Shown here one piece after another: positions 1-13,130 of a stretch of DNA of 27,535 nucleotides. A model generated the notes under the pieces. The model saw nothing but the letters and a program-made list of their open reading frames with translations. It made no database searches and was not told where the DNA came from. The DNA comes from Conidiobolus incongruus B7586 (taxonomy: Eukaryota; Entomophthoromycota; Entomophthoromycetes; Entomophthorales; Conidiobolaceae): contig JNEM01013923.1 of assembly GCA_000697335.1 (NCBI GenBank), positions 1 to 27,535 on the forward strand, given 5' to 3'. Position numbers and translations under genes: made by a program. Within the stretch, counting starts at the first letter, position 1; every line of letters begins with the position of its first letter.

Positions 1-2875
1 ATATATTAAAATATTTGATATTATAAACTTAATAATATAATTAAATAATATAAGTTATATATATTAAATATCATTTTTTAAAATGATAATATATTTTGTA
101 TATTATAGTTATTATTATTATATGGCTTAAAAATATCATAAAAATAAACAAATAATTTTTTTAATCTATTAATTTTAATCCATATTTTAATATATTTTTA
201 TTTGCCTAATAATTATACAAGTTTAATTATTAAACTTTATTAACAAAAGGATTCTTAACTTTCAATCATTGGATTAATAAGCCTTTTTCCTTCAACTTAA
301 TATAAATATCCTATCGGTTTAAAATATTGACTTTAATCAAGATATCTATATTGACTATTAATAATATCTTTTCAAAAATAAAAAGATTATCTCTATTGTC
401 AGAAATATTATTTATTAAATAATATAGCATTAATTCTTTAATATATCCATATTTAATATACCTGATAAGTTTAATCTTAACCTCTTATTATTTTCTCTAT
501 AATTTTATATAATACTCTATATTTTTCTATTTATATTAACCTTTTTTGATAATATTTTGGGATTTCAACTATTAACAAAATTAGATTCATATATAAGATA
601 TTAATAACTATAATAATTTTTTATTTATTTAATATTTTAAAAAATATTATTTTTGGCTTTTTAAACCGCAAACTCATATATATTTGGCTTAAATACTCCA
701 AAATATTATATTTAATTTTAATTTAAAAATATAACTAAAGATTTTCCTTTAATTAAAAACTTAAATAACCTTTAATAATATATTATTAAAGATTATAGCA
801 AAATTAATTATTTTTAAAAATCAAAATTCATTAACTTAATATCTGATAAACTTAAAAATATTAACAAAACAATAAGTAAATAAATTAAGTTTTAATCTTC
901 TTATTATTACCAGAACTTATATATGTAAACTTATAATAAATATATTTAGTAAATATTTTAATTATTATAATTAATTATAATTTAAAAATATCCTTTAATT
1001 ATATGATTTAATTTGAATTGATATTATTAGATTTCATTTAAATTAGTAATGAAAATATATATAATTTGAATTTATAATTTATTTATACTTGCTAGTTTTT
1101 ATAATTATAGATATAATCATATAATTAATTATTGTTAAAAAATTCTAATTAATAAATATTTTGATTAGAATATTGATACCTATTAATATAAAAATAAAAT
1201 TATATAAAACTTGCTTATTATAATAAAATATTCAATATTGATCTATTGATTCCATTCGCTATATACATATATATAACTATAATTTATTTTTTAATTTTAA
1301 AACTTTAATTCAAAAAGGGGATTTTATTTTATATTAATATTATAAATCAAATAAGTAATTTTCAAGATAACTTATATAAAATAATATTGTTTTATTTAAT
1401 CCTTTATATATTTCCAAAAAGAGAAATTTCAAAAGTAATCATATTTTTTCAACAAACATATAATTTAATAATAGTATTATAAAAATTATAACTGATTGAT
1501 ATCTAAACAAACTAAAATCTTTTTATTAATCCATAGTATTCAAATTGTCAGTTTATCCATATTAATTGAAATTAAATTAAAGTTAATATATAAAAAATCA
1601 AAATATTAAATTCAATATGAGATATATTTTGTTTAGAAGAATAAATAACAATATTTTAAAATAATATTTGATTAACTATTTCAATTGTATTTTCTTTTTA
1701 TAATATATAATTTAAATGAACATATTAAATTCCACTAAATTGGATAGTTCAGATCAAAATAACACCAAATTATATATGATTTATATAATAAATTCATTAC
1801 AAAATGATTATATTCAGTTTAAAATTGGTAAAAATATAATTAAATAAATAAATATTTTTTCATAGTAACTTTAAACTAACTCACAATAATTAATCTTAAT
1901 TGAATTTGATGATTCAATTGATCCTTAAAAATTTATAAAAATTTATTCAAATATCAATATTTAGATTATTATATTGATTTCCTGATTTATAACGACGCCC
2001 AAAATATCAAATTAATTATCTGATTAAATATTATTAATAAAATTGTACTTGAGTTAGTAAATTTTGTTGGATAACAAATATTTAATAGTAATTATTTGAT
2101 GATATTATAAAGCTAGTTTCCAGAATAAATGGTCAAACATTTATTAAACGTAATTATAACTTTCGGAATTATGATAATTTTAGTAAAGTTAATTGATATT
2201 TGCCTAACCATTTTAATAGCTCCCATATCCTAATATTCAAAGCCTATTGATCCTATTTTTCTGCTTAACTGCAAAAAGCTTAAATGTATATTTTGGCAAA
2301 ATAATTATTAATATTTAAAGTAATATAACAAAATCATTATATTAGCTTTATTGAATTATAATTTATAAATAATATTTCAATTTTAAAATCTAAAACTTAA
2401 ATCAAAATAAATATTCAAGTAATTAAATTTTAATTTATTATATTTGATTTAAGTTTTTAATTTCAATATATTATGTTATATTGTAAAAACATTACTTGTC
2501 TTGGAATTGACGTATATTCACATAACCTCAATTTAATTAGTTCAAATTGAAGTAATACATTTAATAGAATCACTTATATATTAAAAATTAAATCTAAAAT
2601 AAAAATATTTTAAGCTGAAATCATTAACTTATCTATTTTGTTACTAGAAACATAAAAGGGAAATTTTTAATAAATATTTTGAATTGATTCATTATTAAAT
2701 TATTGATCAATTCCAACCCCAAAAAATCTTATATAAAAAATCAAAATTTTAAAACAATTTATTTAAGTATATCAATTTTACTATTAATAAAATTGGTTTG
2801 AATAGTGTTTGATAACAGAGTTTAATTTGCAATAGCTATGATAGTTTTTTTATTGATATGATAGCCTAATATTTA
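1..2875. other. AT-rich intergenic region downstream of the myosin gene
   Basis: I see no credible gene, RNA gene or recognisable transposon here. The DNA is extremely AT-rich, with short A/T runs and stops in every frame. A relic of an element too decayed to see by eye cannot be excluded. Confidence 0.7.
2849..2854 (-). promoter_or_regulatory. Possible polyadenylation signal of the myosin gene
   Basis: An AATAAA hexamer lies on the minus strand about 22 nt past the myosin stop codon. In DNA this AT-rich the hexamer also occurs by chance, so the call rests mainly on position. Confidence 0.3.
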
Positions 2876-5800
2876 CTAGTTACTGGCATTTACCAAATAT
2901 TTAAGTCTTGGTAAATTCAAATGTTTAGGGTAGTACTTATCAACTTCAACGTACTTTCCACTGAAATGCTCTCTGAAGTCGAGAGGTAGGCGTGGAGGCT
3001 TAGCTTCTAAGAACAATTGGTCGGTCTTTTCGCTAAGGGCTGCACGCCTTGCTACCTCCTTGAGAATTTCGGGTCCAATAGGATTTTCATAGTCCGAGAG
3101 GTAGTATACTGAAATGAGTTTTTTGACTTGGGCCTTGTTCAAGAGGTGACAAACGTCGTACATTACTTCAATATCGTGTAATGAGGTCTTTTGGACTTGA
3201 AGTAGTTTGGCAGCTTGCATGAATTGTTCGAGGTTGATGGCCTCTTGCTCAATACCCTTGGATCTACACCACTCTTCAAGACGAGTGATATTGTATTGGA
3301 TTTGCATTCCACGCTTCCAAGAGCAGAAGTTCTTGCGCATGATGATATGGTTGAAGGCTGCAACACCGATTGTGTTCAAGAGGAATTCTACTACTTGGTC
3401 GATGATGTCGTTGTCGATATGGTAATATCTCATTGTGTTATATAACAATGTAAAGAAATTCAAAACCGTATCAATGTCAATAGATTTTTGAGTTTGATTG
3501 ATGATCTTGTTAAAGAACCCGGCATCCTTAGAGAAGAATCCGGGTAATGACTGGTTTTCAATAATTCCAGAAACAACCATCTTACCCAGACGTTTTTGGA
3601 GATCCTTGAGCCAGAGGGTCATGATTTCAACCAACAGAGTGTTCAAGCTCTTGACTGCTTCAAATGCAGCTTGTTGGGGATCTACCGAACCTTCATTGCC
3701 TTGACTGGAATAGATAGAAGGTTGGTAGTCGATATCGTTGTTAGCAGTCAGCAAGATGCCTAACAATTCGGAAATGTTGGCGAACCAGAAGGCGTAGAGG
3801 AAATCTCCATCCGCTTTATCGATCACTTTGCGAACGGCAGTAATAATTTCGGCAATCAAATCTTCGATGCGTTGGCCTAATTCGTATTGGTGCATAAGGA
3901 TAATAGTATTACCTATCAAGTGAGCTGGGAAGAACAAGTCTTGAGGTTTGCGCTCCACTTGGAAATTAGGTAATGGAATATTGAGACGGGTAATTAATCC
4001 CTCGACAATTTCATCGATTAGGGAATCGTTCTCAAGTACTGCAGCGATATGTTCATTGTCGGTGGTCACCAAATCGGGTAAGTCTTCAGTAGTAGGTTGG
4101 AAGAATGACAAGGGATTCCAGGTGCTGGAACTGCGACTGTGGCGATCCAAAGAAAGAACTGAAGAACGTTTCAAAGATCTTGAACTACTGGGAGAGTGAG
4201 GGGTGTCTGGCATAAGTGTCGACTGACTGCTAAGAGTAGCAAACCCTAAAATCTAGATTAGATAAAATATCAAATAAATAATGAAATTAATATACCATTG
4301 AAACTCGCATTCACATCAATTTGAGCAGGAGGTGGAGCTCTATTTACATTATTCAAACTAGCTGCCTTCTGAGCAGCCAATTTTAACTTTTCAATTTCAG
4401 CCTTAAATTGGGCTTCCCTCTCCTCATACGACGATTCCAACTTCTGTTTATCGGTTGTAACATCCTGCAATGAAGTTCTCAAAATGGAAATCTCTTCCTC
4501 TTGGGCCTTCATTGTCTCAAAATACTCGGAACATCTCTTGTCCAATTCATCCTTTTCAATTTCGACCTTCTCCAAAATCTTTTGACTCTCCTTGAGTTTT
4601 TCGTTAGCTTCACGCAATTGCTGCAACGAGGCTTGAATTTTGTTATGCTTGGACTTCCAATCTTGGACGGTGACTTCCAAATCTTGTACTTGTTCGCTCA
4701 GGACTTTCACCTCATTGTTCTTGGACATCAATTGTTGACTCATGCTCACGATCTTGGACTCCAATTGGTAAGTCGTCTCTTTGAGTTTAATGACGGATCC
4801 AGCTTCGGCTTTGAGTCTTCGGAACTCTTTCTTGGCTACGCGCTTACGCCACAAACATTGGATAATGATGATATTCCTGATAGTTTGTAAATACTTCTTT
4901 GTCTGAGACCTAAAATCCAAAATTAGTTATAATGCTTTTATAAAATAAAAATAATTGATTTTACCAAGATCTAAACTTAGTCTGAATTTTAATAGCAGCT
5001 CTCTCCCTACGAACATTTTGATATTTAACTCTAGCCAAATATCCTCTCGCATCTAGATTTATTAATTAAGGTGAACAACATATGTTACAAAAGATTATAT
5101 TTAAAAGTTTACAGGTTTGAACTTTGACCACAGATGCCATCCTCGATAAATGACGCTTCCTGGCCAAGAAGCCTCGAATTTTGGCCTGAAGTTTGGTTGC
5201 AGCACGATATTGGTGCAGGATCTGGAGGAATTTGGAGCATGCTTTGTTGTAGCCGATCAACGTTGAGGTGGTTCGAGTCCAACGCATTCGGAGATACTTC
5301 TTACGGCATAGCATTCGACGCACATTCTTTTGAATGAATACGGCGCATTTGTTGATTTTTTGATTGCGTAATTTTTCAATGTAGGCCAACTAATTGAGAT
5401 TAGTAAGATTCTATATATTATTCAATCAATGAACTTACTTGACCAGCTCTAAAAAAGATCTTGGTTTTACCGATTTGATACTTGTTGGGATCGCCTAAAC
5501 CGAATTCACACACTTTGCTACACACTTCACGAACATCAGCAGTCCAATCTTTAGGAGGTAAAATGATATAGTATCTATAACATATTAATACATCCAAACT
5601 CTTGATGATTATCAAATTAATACCTTGATGCAAATTCCTCCAAAGTCTTTCTGGAAGGGTAACCACTACAACTAATCTTGATGGTCTCTAGAACACCACA
5701 AGCTCTGAGCTGGGAAAGAACCATTTGATTTTCGAATTTCCAAGCTTCCTTTGCTTCGTTGGGTTTGATACATCGGATGTAGTGTACATTGGTGGCACTG

Positions 5801-8310
5801 ATCGTTTCCATAAGGTTTTGGAGAGATCCCTAAAATTATTTAATTTCATAGTATAATCCAAATAATATAGTATGAAATTACCTTAAAAACTGATCCCAGC
5901 GTCTGTTTCTTATTGGAAGAACCTCCAGTCCTGCCAATCGTTGAGGTCTTTTTCTCTTCCACTTGAATTTGAGGTACTGGTAAAATACTTTTAAGGAATT
6001 CCATTTCAGAATTCTGGAATATCGTTAAAATTTCGTCAGGTACCGTATCCCTATTCTTTTCAATGAAACCTTCGATTTCATAAGTGACGTGGTGTGCGTA
6101 GTGAGATACTGTAAATGCTGTGGATGAGAAACGAGGTTTACTAAAGTACTGTTCGTTTTCGGATGTGCCTAAAGTGGAATAGAGTTTATCGATGAGACCT
6201 TCGTCACTGCCGGATGGCAATCGACTCTGCTCATCGAGTAGAGTGAGAACACCAATTTTGCCTTCGATTAAATCAATGCAGGGTTGATTGTCACTGAATT
6301 CGATATAAGTCCAATTGATTTCTTCTCTTGAGTATTCCTATTAAGAAAAATTTAGATTCAAATCGAATTTATATTAAAATTAAAATTACCTCTTGTTCCA
6401 ATTTAAACACATGTTGATTAAACTATAGTAATCAAATTGTGAGTGTAAAAATTATTAATAACATCTATTAATTTACCTGCTGTTGTAATTTCTCATTAGC
6501 ATAATTAATACAAAACTGTTCGAAACTATTCTTTTCAAAATGTTCAAATCCATAAATATCCAAAACACCAATAAAACTAGCAACTGGATGCTCTTCAGAT
6601 TCGTTAGATAATTTCATATTCACTTGTGTAATTAACCAATCGAAAAGATTAGCGTACAAGTATTTGGCTGCGGAATCTTTCACCACGGTAGCGGCTACAG
6701 GATTCAAATTGGATACGATTTTATCGGTACGTGTCACAATTTGTTTCTTCATGATCCACTTTCTGAAATCTGCCAATTTGAGGCCTAGCAATTGACATGC
6801 TTTCGCGAGACCTTCGTCAGTGTCAGGTATGTTGGCACCGGATTTGTCGTTTCCACCGATTTTGATGTTGCCGATGTAGAGAATACCGGACAGCAGTTGA
6901 AAGATTTGCCATTGCACATCTTCAGAAATACCTATAAGACTCAAAGCTTCGCAAGTCGCTTCAAATTCCTTCTTGTCGTCCACGCCATTGATTTCGCCCA
7001 TACCACCTTGGTTCAGGTAGAAGTAATCATTATAGTCCATTAGCATGAGTTCTTGCTTTTTGTTGGCTGGAGCACCTACACATAACTAACCATCATTAAA
7101 TATCGCAAATAATATAGACAACTATATTAAATTACTTGATAAAAGATATGATAATTACGTTCTGTTAAAGGTTGAAAAATCAAACGAGATCTCTCTAATA
7201 AATAGGTACGAATTTTAGCTCCTACGATATTGACCATAGGATCGAATTGAATCTATTTAACTTGAATTAATATATCAGTAATATATGATATAATTGAATA
7301 GTACTTCGATATATTTTCCAAATCTAGAACTGTTGTCATTTCTGGTGGTTTTAGCGTTACCAAAAGATTCAAGAATTGGATTGGTAGCTAAATTAATATA
7401 AAATGAATATATTATTTTAATATAATTTTATATATATAACCTAAAATTTGTTCTTCAGTTTTACTCAATTCTAAAATTTAAAAAATATTGTTATATAATG
7501 TACTGAATAGTGATAAGGTTTTGTTTACCAATAGAGAAATCACCTCCTTTCCCCAAATTATTCACACTTGCGAAATACCTCATAATATATTTAGCACTCA
7601 CCGTTTTACCAGCTCCTCTAAATAATTATTATTATTAAAATGATAAAATATTAGAAAAATAGGGTTTACGATTCCCCTGAAACAATCACGGTTTGATTTT
7701 CCATATCTTTAATCATACATCGGTAGGCATCTTCGGCAATAGCGAACAGATGAGGCTCTAGCTCACCCTTTAATTTGCCATAATAAGCTTGGATCAGGTC
7801 GTGTGTGTACAGGGGTACCCTTTCAAAGGGATTCACAGCTATCAACACAATACCCGAGTAGGTATAAATATTATGTAACGAATATCTCGTATAAATATTG
7901 TGTAAGACTGTCATCTCTTCTTAGTATCCTGAATAAAACTAATGAATATTTTATATTACCTCCAGGTTCGTTTAAATAACTTAAATTTGTAAGGTCGTCA
8001 ATGCCGTCCAGAGCTGGAGGATTCCTCAAAGGTGGTAAGGTGTCCTGACCTTCCTGAGCTATGGATTTCCCATCTTGACCTTCTTCATCGATATAATGAA
8101 TGACAAAATTTTTGCCTTCAATTTGTTTACTCGTTACCGTAGCGGCTTTCCAGCCTATTTCGGTGTCGGGCACCCAAATTGGTGTATCCTAAACCTACAT
8201 CAGTAACAGATTGATTAAGACTAATGAATGCATACTTTATCATAAATTTCAAAAGTAGAAGCTGTTGATAATTGACCATTTGTAGTCGTATTACCACTAG
8301 CAGAAGTCAT
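2876..8310 (-). CDS. MYO2: Class V myosin heavy chain (complete, 16 exons)
   Basis: This is an actin-based motor that carries vesicles and organelles toward growth sites and binds calmodulin-type light chains. Exons (minus strand, in order): 8310-8236, 8188-7960, 7919-7670, 7617-7529, 7470-7441, 7387-7305, 7252-7136, 7085-6477, 6422-6390, 6337-5882, 5829-5624, 5574-5439, 5389-5113, 5052-4965, 4909-4296, 4245-2876. All 15 introns are GT-AG, 40-60 bp long, and keep frame; the exons sum to 4662 nt, or 1553 residues, which is normal for fungal class V myosins. Domains: SH3-like region about 26-75; P-loop GESGAGKT 183-190; switch [11 protein letters not shown] 241-250; switch II DIYGFE 467-472; actin-binding loop region about 620-660; about six IQ motifs 772-905 (the second degenerate); coiled coil about 905-1075; DIL globular tail about 1320-1490. 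The start was chosen because exon 1 is stop-free and leads in phase into the WVPDTEIGW region. Class V assignment is firm. The symbol follows yeast MYO2 orthology and is an inference. Confidence 0.95.
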
Positions 8311-10365
8311 TATATTAAATTTATTAATAAATTATAAATTTTATTTTTATTTTTATTTATTTATTAACAAATGATTAAATTCCAAAAAAACAATATATAA
8401 TTAAATACAAAAGATAAAAAATATAGAGTGAATCTAATTAAATTTAATTTTATGAAATAATCAACTCGACTCAAGAATTAAAAAATCACTGCAAAAACCC
8501 TCAAATTGCTAAATTTGGTAGGTTTGGTAATTTTAAGGTTTGTATGAATTAAATTAATTAATTAGTGTGATGAAATAGTTTATAAAATTAATTTTTAAAT
8601 ATTTTAGGTATATTAATAATTCATCAGGAATAATTAAATTATAAATTAAATTGATTAAATTTAACATATACTGAACAATTCTATAAAATTTCAATTATCT
8701 TTAACTTGATAATATTGTTGATAGTTTTTCTTATATTAATTTTAATAATATTTAAATTGAAATAACTTAATTGATAAATTTGGGGTTATAGAAAAAAATG
8801 GGGAATTAAGAAATAATTCATAATACAGATAAATTTTAAATTTATATATGAATTTAAAAATTTAATTAAATAGTATTGAATTATAACTATCCATCATTCT
8901 AATAAAAAATTAATTTAATCAAATAATAATTATCCTAATTTGGTGAACAACTTTAATCAAATTTCAAAATTTTAAATTTTAAATTATTACTAATAAATAT
9001 TAATTATTTTTGATATTTGTAAAAATGGGTCACCAATTTTACCAGTTTTGTAATAACCTATATAAATAGAAATTACAAAAATAATTGTTAAGAAACATTA
9101 CTTGGGATTTTAAGTAATGAAAACCAAACTTTTTTTGACTAATACCCTATTTTGAAACATATTAACCATAGATTTATATATTTGTGAAGAATTAACCTTA
9201 ATATATTTATGAATTATATTGAGTTTGACAAGATGGATATTGTTTTGTGAATATAAATTATACCTAAATAAATAGCTTTTGAGTTTTGAAATATAACCAA
9301 TTATTCAATTCAATGAATTATGTATTGCAAGAGTTGAGGGTTGATTATTTACTTAATCAACTATTTGTTTGGGAATTCGATTCAATAATAGGCCAATAAT
9401 TTATTATAATGAATTTTCATTTTCAAGGGTTATGCTAGGAATTTGGAATATTTATGTAACTCAATCAGACAAATACCCTTTTCATGAAACATAAAAGAAA
9501 CAAAGTGGCCATTTGCTAGGTATATATTGTAAAATTATTATGATGATTATAATGGTTCTAAATCGTTATTTTCATATTTATTAAGTATTTGGCCCCAAGA
9601 CTGAACAAAATAATCAGATATGAAGGGTTATCAAGTGAATATTATGTGCATCAACATTTCAAAATTTTTGTACAATCGTGATAATAAGAGTGTAAGTATT
9701 ACAAGGTGAAAATATTATCTATAAAAATTCACAAAATCGTATGATTGTTTTTTCAGAAATATAAATGACAATAAAATTACTGTAATACAAAATAATTTTA
9801 CCAATTTATGAAATATAACAAGTATCTTTACAAATCTAATCTTTTTAATAAACCTGTAATTTATATATTTATTACATAGGTGATAAAATATATTACTACT
9901 TTTTGTTGGTTATAAAATTAATTATAGGGTTTTTTAAATTATCCACATTCAATATAGAGTAAATCAAAATAAAATTATTAATAAATTTGAAATAAATATT
10001 TTGTGCAAAAACTATAATAGATTCTCTATTTCAGAAATTTATTATTTTATTAAAATTCATAAATTCAATAATAAATAGGAATATATTTTAATAACACAAA
10101 TTATGATATATTCAAATTTCAAAGCTACAATTTCATTAAATCAGAATAAAAAACAGATTGTTTCCAATTAAAGACTATATACAATTACATGCAATATAAA
10201 ATTATTTACTCATTTAAAATAAATTGCTAATAATTGAATCATTTCAAAATTATTTATTATGAACTTCTGAAAATTTTAAATTATTTTGGTTAGTATAGGA
10301 ATTTATTTATGAATAGTGTTTTATTTATCAATCAAAATATTATATAGAACTATTTTATTCAAGAA

Positions 10366-10397
<32 letters not shown>

Positions 10398-10633
10398 AAT
10401 TGGATTAAATTATGACTGTTATTGGTTGAAAATGGTTAGATTCAAGGATAAATTTATAAGGTATATGGATTTCTAAAGATTTTCTAATATCTTTTTTATA
10501 AGTTATAAGATTAAATATGTTTTTTTTTCAAATACCTTGCTATTAGAATTTTATTGAAAAATTGATTAAGTTCAATTCATCTAAATTGATAACTTTTCGA
10601 ATAATTTTAGAAAACAGTGAGAGTATTATTTGG
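8311..10633. other. AT-rich region upstream of the myosin gene
   Basis: This stretch should contain the myosin promoter, but TATA-like strings are everywhere, so no promoter element can be singled out. The DNA around 8465-8550 and 9420-9660 is slightly GC-richer than its surroundings but has no open frame or motif I recognise. No gene is supported. Confidence 0.6.
10366..10393. repeat. (AT)n microsatellite
   Basis: A pure AT dinucleotide run of about 28 bp, then a TATGTA interruption. It lies about 240 bp before the first family A LTR-like copy. Confidence 0.9.
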
Positions 10634-11182
10634 TGTAAGATTTTAGATGGGTATCAATCTCAGCTCCAGGATTTCATTTGGGTGGCAAAAGATATAGATA
10701 ATTATGCGTTCTACGACCTTCGGGGCCATGGGGATTATTTGGGTCGCATTGGCTAGATGATTAGGTTCAGTATATTCAACTAACTGTGAATCTTGCAAAT
10801 TTTAGCAATTGAGAGCGATATTATCAAGTTATAAAACCAGGATTAAAAAATTAACAAAGATTATAACAAAACTGAATTTAATTATCATTAGAAGTATACT
10901 GAGTTGAATAAATTATAATAGGGCAGGATGACAGGTGTAGTAACAGGTTGGAATAGCAGTGTTACTCTTAGAAGTTCTGGTAGTAAAAAGAGAGTATAAT
11001 TAATAGGAGAACTGGAGTTTGGATTGGCTGAACCAAATATCGGGCTTCTATGTTAGAAGTTACTAGTGTGTTTAAAGCGTACTTAGGAGCATTTGGGGCG
11101 TGGTTAAATAATAATGTATTCTTGCAATGGCTCTCAGGATAGGTTCTTAGTTCAAGTTTATCTGAAGGAGCAACATGCGACA
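10634..11182. mobile_element. Solo LTR-like fossil, family A, copy 1
   Basis: This 549 bp block is clearly homologous, in the same orientation, to 22925-23466. The shared edges give TG...CA ends (TGTAAG at the left, GCGACA at the right), and near-matching 5 bp flanks (TTTGG and GTTGG) look like a target-site duplication. It is GC-richer than its surroundings. Ends, size and flanks fit a solitary LTR of an LTR retrotransposon. The gypsy or copia family and the transcriptional direction cannot be told, and no internal region is seen beside it. It is old and broken; the two copies look roughly 70% identical by eye. A non-LTR dispersed repeat remains possible. Confidence 0.55.
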
Positions 11183-12806
11183 GTTGGTAATCATATGCGG
11201 TATATAACATAAGTCTGAAATTTTTGAGATGTTAATTTTTCAAATGTATTTAGTTATTGTGGTAATAACATGAATAATATTGGATAAACTTAACAATTAT
11301 TATAATATATCATAGTTTTTACATATAAAAACTATTAATTATATTATGTTTTTTATTATTTTTATCAATTTTAAATTGAAAAAAATATTTTCAATTATTA
11401 AATTTAAAAAAAAATATTTTATAAATCTTTATTCAATATATATAGTGATTTTCAATAAAATTTTATTTTAATTTAAATTTAATATTTTTATATCAACATA
11501 TTATGATTATAAATAAATAATTTAATTAAATATTTATATTTTTATTAGCAATAACATAATATTTAAATATTAATACCCAAATTTAGATGGCAAATCTGTT
11601 TTTAGACTGTTATTCATTTGAAGACCACTGTATAATTTTTTAATCTTGAAAAATTACTCTAAATTTATAAAACTAGGTTTATATATTTTCAATAATATTG
11701 TTAATATTCAATAGTGAAACTTAATGATATAATTTTGAAATTTTAATTCTAACTAATTGGTAAAATCAATAGATAAAATAATATATTTCACACCATTCAA
11801 TAATTAAAATGTCATTATTAAGGTTATAAAATTATTATGGGTTACAAATATACGAATTTTAAACAAAGAGAAAAAGTTATCAACTGATCTTTTTTAAATT
11901 AGTATTTGTATTATAGTATATCAAAAAAATATTCACTATCTTCTACAATGAATATAAGCTATCAAACTCAGTAGAATTTCATCCTTACAATTATTCAACT
12001 ATTGAAATATATATGCGTAGTGTTCAAGCATGATAAATTCAATATAAAATACCCAAGCTATAGATTTATTAGCTTAGAGTGTTGATGAAACTAAGACTTT
12101 CATCAAATTTGAGATATCAAATTAACATCTATATTTCGTGATAAAAATATATAAATAAAATTCAGTAGAAATATCATTATTTAATAAATACAATATACAT
12201 TATTCAACTAGATTTACAGTGACCAAAATATTATAGATTATGTTAGAAATCGGAAACAAATATACAACCTTATTATTTATATTAAATCAATATAAATTAT
12301 AAAATATATAAGTGTTAAAAAAATTATGAGTAAATATATGAATCCATAAAAATAGCATTTTGTAATTCAAATTATGAAAGTATTAAGTCTCATAATGATA
12401 TCATTATTGAAAGTTAATTTACTAATAAATTTTGATATTTTTATTTTGTTTAAAAAACTGTTTCAAATCAAAATAATGTTTATTTACCAGAATAAAGTAT
12501 AATTATTTATATACTATATCTATAATATATATTAAATTATATTTCTCATGATCATTCTAATTACTATATAAAAAATAATATAATATATAAAGATAATCAA
12601 GTAAGTAAGTAATAATTTTAATATTTATAAATAAATTATTTATTTAATAATTTATATTTAATATATCTATGACTTCATTTTATAATATTCTAAATTTTTC
12701 AATTTATTAAAATTCTATTAATAATATTATTTAAGTTTATATATATTTATTGAGTATAAATATATCTCCTTTATAATATATAATTTAGAAACTATCAACT
12801 TATATA
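11183..12806. other. AT-rich stretch between LTR-like copy A1 and the Tc1 element
   Basis: Nothing identifiable is seen. All frames are closed by frequent stops, and there is no GC-richer island, structured RNA or clear repeat. Confidence 0.65.
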
Positions 12807-12840
12807 CTAACCTACAAAAGTAAGTTATAAAATCAAAAAT
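12807..12840 (+). repeat. Outer left inverted repeat of the Tc1-like element
   Basis: It matches the reverse complement of 14341-14376 over about 34 bp with few differences. It shares the core AGTTATAAA with the inner repeat at 12995. Confidence 0.8.
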
Positions 12841-12994
12841 ATATATATATTAATTAATAACTAAAACAATTGTATATATTAGATTACTTGAAACTATAAT
12901 ATATAATTAAGGTATATTGTTTAATAATAAATAAATATATTTAGATATATTTAGTAAACTATTAGCAAAAATATTAACCCTTAATATTTAACTA

Positions 12995-13022
12995 AGGTGA
13001 GTTATAAATTTGCAGGTTTTTA
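12995..13022 (+). repeat. Inner left inverted repeat of the Tc1-like element
   Basis: It starts AGGTGAGTTATAAATTTG, directly after a TA at 12993-12994, and is almost identical to the reverse complement of 14162-14189. Confidence 0.85.
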
Positions 13023-13130
13023 AGATAAAGGGATATATTTAATAATATAAAACCATATTTTTTTTCTCTCTTTGTTATTATTTTATATAATATTTTATAG
13101 GTATACTAAATTTTTTTTATTAGTATCATT

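Noticed and set aside
4501-4890. Plus-strand 129-codon open frame
   Set aside because: It is an antisense shadow of the myosin coiled-coil exon, a common effect of heptad codon patterns.
10562-10756. Plus-strand 64-codon open frame
   Set aside because: It overlaps the edge of a family A LTR-like fossil and has no sign of an independent gene.
10968-11210. Minus-strand 80-codon open frame
   Set aside because: It lies within and just past a family A LTR-like fossil; the matching position in the other copy is not open.
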